Source: Actinoplanes liguriensis (lineage in GTDB: Bacteria; Actinomycetota; Actinomycetes; Mycobacteriales; Micromonosporaceae). From it: a stretch of 8,916 bases of DNA. The notes beneath the pieces were generated by a model. The model did not search any database. It saw only the letters and a program-made list of their open reading frames with translations, and was not told the DNA's origin. Location: the NCBI GenBank assembly GCA_000715855.1, contig KL571281.1, positions 32,993-41,908 on the forward strand, read 5' to 3'. The translations under genes and the position numbers were made by a program. This document shows, piece after piece, positions 6,909 to 8,916 of this stretch; the first letter of the stretch is position 1, and the number at the start of each line of letters is the position of its first letter.

Positions 6909-7158
6909 AACAGGCTGCCCCTGGGTGAATGCCCGAGGCGGGACCTCAAACGGTATCCAGCATACTCGGTGTCAGGACTCGCCCGACCGCGGGTTCGCCA
7001 TCGGAACCTCGATGCCTCTTAGCAGGCTCGAAACAAATGGGACGCTTGGCCGAAATTCCCCACCGGCAGGCTTCCCGGCATGCCCAACGGTGCGGAACTC
7101 CGGACGAGGCGGCCCGGCATTGGCCGAGCCGGCCTGTTCGGGCGCACCATGGAGAGAC

Positions 7159-7190
7159 CACCGTCAGGGTTGAGGACGGACCTGACGGTG
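7159..7190. repeat. Perfect 10-bp inverted repeat, candidate operator
   Basis: CACCGTCAGG (7159-7168) and CCTGACGGTG (7181-7190) are exact reverse complements around a 12-bp spacer. Beyond one mismatch, two further base pairs match on the outside. The arm centres are 22 bp apart, about two turns of DNA, which suits a dimeric regulator. It lies about 200 bp upstream of the nnaR-like start. No T tract follows, so a terminator is unlikely. It could equally be an RNA hairpin in a long leader. Confidence 0.5.
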
Positions 7191-7355
7191 TTCGTCACCC
7201 CGGCTTGCCGGAGTGGCGAAGAGAAGTCGCGGCGTGCCCCGGACGGAGGCATGGCGAGGACCGTAAGCGTGACATGGGAGCGGGTCGACGCTGAGGACGA
7301 CGGTTCTCGAGCGTGCCCTTCGGTGGACCGCCCGGCCACGCCGCGACTTCTCGAC

Positions 7356-7379
7356 CTCACCTTCCTCACCTTCCTCACC
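7356..7379 (+). repeat. 9-bp tandem repeat just upstream of the nnaR-like ribosome binding site
   Basis: CTCACCTTC occurs twice in full and then as CTCACC, giving 24 bp of exact 9-bp periodicity. It ends immediately before the Shine-Dalgarno GGGAG (7380-7384), which is 9 nt from the ATG at 7394. Because it is pyrimidine-rich and next to the ribosome binding site, copy number changes could affect translation or a bound factor, but that is speculation. Confidence 0.7.
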
Positions 7380-7393
7380 GGGAGTTCCGCCGC

Positions 7394-8539
7394 ATGACGG
7401 ACCGGACCCCCGGCGCCCGCCGGCCGGTGCTGACCGCGGCCGCGCTGGCCGAGCCCGCCGCCGCCCTCACCGGATACACCGTCGGCGTCACCTCCGACCG
7501 CCGTCGTGACGAGCTCGCCGCCCTGCTGGAGAGCCGCGGCGCCCGCATCGTCCTGGCTCCCGCGCTGCGCATAGTGCCGATCGCCGACGACGCCGAGCTG
7601 CGCGCCGCGACCCGCGCCTGCCTCGACGATCCGCCCGACATCGTGCTGGTCAACACCGGTATCGGTATGCGCGGCTGGCTGGACGCCGCCGAGGGCTGGG
7701 GCCTCGCCGAGCCGCTGCAGGCCGTGCTGAACCGCGCCTACCTGGTCGCCCGCGGCCCGAAGGCGCGCGCCGCGGTCCGCACCGCCGGCTTCCAGGAGCA
7801 GTGGGCGCCGGACGGCGAGAGCTATGAGGAAGTGGTCGAGCACCTGACCGCCCGCGGCGTCGCCGGCCTCACCGTGGCCATGCAGTTGCACGGCGAGAGC
7901 CAGCCGGAGTACACCGAAGCCCTGGAAGCGGCCGGCGCACACGTGATCGAGGTCCCGGTCTACCGCTGGGCGCCGCCCACCGACCCGGCCCCGCTGCACC
8001 GTCTGGTCGACCTGATCGCCGGCAAGCTCGTCGACGCCGTGACGTTCACCTCCGCGCCCGCCGTCCAGTCCCTGCTCCGAGCCGCCGGCCCGGCCTCCGA
8101 CGCCCTGATCGACGCCCTCCGCGGCGACGTCCTGGCCGCCGCCGTCGGCCCGGTCACCGCAGCCCCGCTGCGCCGGCTGGACATCCCGGTCTCCACCCCC
8201 AGCCGGGCCCGGCTCAGCTCACTGGTCCGCACCCTGGTCGACGAACTCCCCAAGCGCGCGATAAATCTGCAGGTCAACGGCCACGCGATCACCCTGCGGG
8301 GCCACGCCGCGGTGGTGGACGGCGAGCTCCGACCACTCGCCCCCGGCCCGATGGCCGTCCTGCGCGCCCTCGCCACCCCGCCGGGCCGGGTCCTGTCCCG
8401 GGCCTCGCTCCTGCAGGCCCTCCCCCGCAACGCCGACGAGCACGCGGTCGAGATGGCGGTTGCCCGCCTCCGAGCCGGCCTGGCCATCCCCGGAATCGTC
8501 CAGACCGTCGTCAAGCGCGGCTACCGCATCCCCGCCTGA
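7394..8539 (+). CDS. HemD-domain / winged-helix transcriptional regulator (NnaR-like)
   Basis: This 381-residue protein fuses two domains. Residues about 28-282 form a uroporphyrinogen-III synthase (HEM4/HemD) fold, starting G-Y-T-V-G-V-T-S-D-R-R and including V-N-T-G-I-G-M, T-V-A-M-Q-L-H-G-E-S and V-T-F-T-S-A-P-A-V. Residues about 290-381 form an OmpR/PhoB-type winged helix, with L-S-R-A-S-L-L-Q-A-L as the start of the helical core, H-A-V-E-M-A-V-A-R-L-R as the recognition helix and V-V-K-R-G-Y-R-I as the wing. This architecture matches Streptomyces coelicolor NnaR and mycobacterial relatives, which act with GlnR on nitrate/nitrite assimilation genes and for which tetrapyrrole binding has been reported. 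No nitrogen or haem genes are visible here, so the role is inferred from architecture. GGGAG lies 9 nt before the ATG. Many pipelines would name it simply uroporphyrinogen-III synthase; I favour a regulator. Confidence 0.88.
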   Translation: MTDRTPGARRPVLTAAALAEPAAALTGYTVGVTSDRRRDELAALLESRGARIVLAPALRIVPIADDAELRAATRACLDDPPDIVLVNTGIGMRGWLDAAEGWGLAEPLQAVLNRAYLVARGPKARAAVRTAGFQEQWAPDGESYEEVVEHLTARGVAGLTVAMQLHGESQPEYTEALEAAGAHVIEVPVYRWAPPTDPAPLHRLVDLIAGKLVDAVTFTSAPAVQSLLRAAGPASDALIDALRGDVLAAAVGPVTAAPLRRLDIPVSTPSRARLSSLVRTLVDELPKRAINLQVNGHAITLRGHAAVVDGELRPLAPGPMAVLRALATPPGRVLSRASLLQALPRNADEHAVEMAVARLRAGLAIPGIVQTVVKRGYRIPA

Positions 8540-8581
8540 CAGAGACCGGACCCACCCCGCACCGGCGGCCGGCCCGACACG

Positions 8582-8668
8582 CACACCAAGCGAAAGTGAT
8601 GCCCGCCCCGCGCGGAGCCGACGCGTACAGCAAGCTAAGCGATGCCGGCCCCGCGCGGAGCCGACGCG
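8582..8668. repeat. Two-copy tandem repeat, period 43-44 bp
   Basis: Units 8582-8625 and 8626-8668 align at about 38 of 44 positions with one single-base gap. Their last 21 bases (8605-8625 and 8648-8668) are identical and contain the palindrome CCGCGCGG followed by AGCCGACGCG. The more variable part contains AAGC...GATGCC in both. The repeat begins about 40 bp after the nnaR-like stop codon. It is non-coding as far as I can see and may belong to a dispersed intergenic repeat family. Confidence 0.85.
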
Positions 8669-8677
8669 GCGCAGGAC

Positions 8678-8769
8678 GCCTCGCGCCTCGCGCTGCTCGG
8701 CTGGCACTCACGGTCGTAAAAGAGCCCGAATACAGCCGTGAGCGCCGGCCGGGCAGCGCGAGCTGAGGC
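8678..8769. repeat. Long imperfect hairpin A
   Basis: Arms 8687-8717 and 8732-8762 form a 31-bp stem (26 Watson-Crick pairs, 3 G-T, 2 mismatches as plus-strand RNA) around a 14-nt purine-rich loop, AAAAGAGCCCGAAT. After a small internal loop, GCCTC (8678-8682) pairs with GAGGC (8765-8769). No T tract follows on either strand. It could be a tract-less terminator for the nnaR-like gene, part of an unrecognised RNA, or a palindromic repeat element. Confidence 0.75.
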
Positions 8770-8788
8770 ATGCCGCAGGACGGGGCTT

Positions 8789-8843
8789 CGGCTGGTGCTC
8801 ACGGTGGTTATGCACCCCGGATAACCACAGTGAGGACCAGCCG
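8789..8843. repeat. Hairpin B, related to hairpin A
   Basis: Arms 8789-8811 and 8821-8843 form a 23-bp stem with 2 mismatches and a 9-nt loop, GCACCCCGG. The left arm matches the left arm of hairpin A (8697-8719 against 8788-8810) at 19 of 23 positions, including CGGCTGG and CTCACGGT, and the right arms also share sequence (GTGAG, GCCGG). The two hairpins therefore look like diverged copies of one element. No T tract follows. Confidence 0.75.
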
Positions 8844-8850
8844 GTCAGGG

Positions 8851-8870
8851 TGTGGACAGGCTGTGGATAA
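8851..8870 (-). promoter_or_regulatory. Two adjacent DnaA-box-like 9-mers
   Basis: On the minus strand, TTATCCACA (8870-8862) is an exact match to the classical DnaA box. It is followed 2 bp later by CTGTCCACA (8859-8851), one base from the actinobacterial TTGTCCACA. Both point the same way with start points 11 bp apart, about one helical turn. AT-containing 9-mers of this kind are rare in such GC-rich DNA. No dnaA or dnaN is present, so this is not recognisably oriC. Confidence 0.5.
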
Positions 8871-8908
8871 CTGCGGAAGAGGGGTTTGGGGTGAGCTTGA
8901 CCCGCCAC

Positions 8909-8913
8909 GGAGG
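8909..8913 (+). promoter_or_regulatory. Shine-Dalgarno-like GGAGG at the right edge
   Basis: GGAGG followed by TCG ends the window, as expected if a plus-strand gene starts within a few bases beyond 8916. No start codon is visible after it, so the gene itself cannot be described. Confidence 0.35.
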
Positions 8914-8916
8914 TCG

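Larger units (their letters stand above)
6909..7393. other. Long divergent intergenic region between rplM and the nnaR-like gene
   Basis: The interval between the two divergent start codons (6757-7393, about 640 bp) is unusually long for this compact window. The left part holds the proposed rplM promoter and leader. In the rest I see no protein with recognisable motifs or actinobacterial codon bias on either strand, and no tRNA. It contains an inverted repeat (7159-7190) and a 9-bp tandem repeat (7356-7379). I could not place a convincing promoter or a GlnR-type box for the downstream regulator. Confidence 0.6.

Noticed and set aside
7190..7390. GlnR box (GTnAC-N6-GnAAC type) upstream of the nnaR-like gene
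   Set aside because: Fragments such as GTCAC and GTGAC occur, but no pair has the right spacing and second half-site.
7080..7397. A small plus-strand protein (105 aa) ending in an ATGA overlap with the nnaR-like start
   Set aside because: The overlap would suggest coupling, but third-position base use is mixed, there are no recognisable motifs, and its start lacks a clear ribosome binding site. It is more likely chance openness in GC-rich DNA.
8851..8870. Chromosomal replication origin
   Set aside because: Only two strong boxes are seen, with no dnaA/dnaN neighbours and no AT-rich unwinding region, so oriC cannot be supported.
8708..8908. Minus-strand 66-codon open frame covering hairpin B and the DnaA-like boxes
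   Set aside because: No motif, no ribosome binding site, and the composition is dictated by the inverted repeat.
8891..8916. A plus-strand gene beginning at GTG 8891 (S-L-T-R-H-G-G)
   Set aside because: There is an upstream AGAGGGG, but only eight codons are visible and a better Shine-Dalgarno (GGAGG, 8909-8913) points to a start beyond the window.

Overview
The window is GC-rich, tightly packed chromosomal DNA from an actinobacterium. The supporting signs are the rplM-rpsI-glmM-...-glmS gene order, the acidic N-terminal extension on ribosomal protein S9, the TAnnnT-type -10 elements, an MmpS-like membrane protein, and a HemD/winged-helix fusion regulator of the kind typical of streptomycetes, mycobacteria and relatives. 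Protein flavour suggests Micromonosporaceae (Actinoplanes-like), but this is an impression and not a measured assignment.

Layout, left to right: 1-408 (+) is the 3' end of an alpha/beta hydrolase. 435-2318 (-) is a complete glmS, apparently on a leaderless mRNA. 2477-3088 (+) is an MmpS-like single-pass membrane protein, followed almost immediately by 3097-4260 (+), a class I aminotransferase. 4257-5570 (-) is glmM, whose stop codon overlaps that of the aminotransferase. 5777-6292 (-) is rpsI and 6313-6756 (-) is rplM, an operon closed by a strong terminator at 5710-5769. 6757-7393 is a long divergent intergenic region with a candidate rplM promoter and an inverted repeat. 7394-8539 (+) is a HemD-domain/winged-helix regulator (NnaR-like). 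8540-8916 has no recognised gene but is dense in structure: a 43-44 bp tandem repeat, two related long hairpins, two adjacent DnaA-box-like 9-mers and a Shine-Dalgarno-like motif at the right edge.

Functionally, GlmS and GlmM make the first two dedicated intermediates of UDP-GlcNAc synthesis (glucosamine-6-phosphate, then glucosamine-1-phosphate) and sit near the L13/S9 ribosomal operon, as is usual in actinobacteria. The membrane protein and the aminotransferase lie between them on the opposite strand and interrupt that block.

The most important observation concerns data quality. Inside glmM (5401-5415) lies 15 bp of the Tn5 mosaic end used in Nextera libraries, and at the same point GlmM lacks about 14 net residues of a conserved segment. 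This is very probably an adapter-containing misassembly, so the GlmM sequence given here should not be trusted at that point. The best candidates for real but uncharacterised biology are the structured intergenic region at 8582-8870 and the inverted repeat upstream of the nnaR-like gene. I see no clear new multi-gene system.
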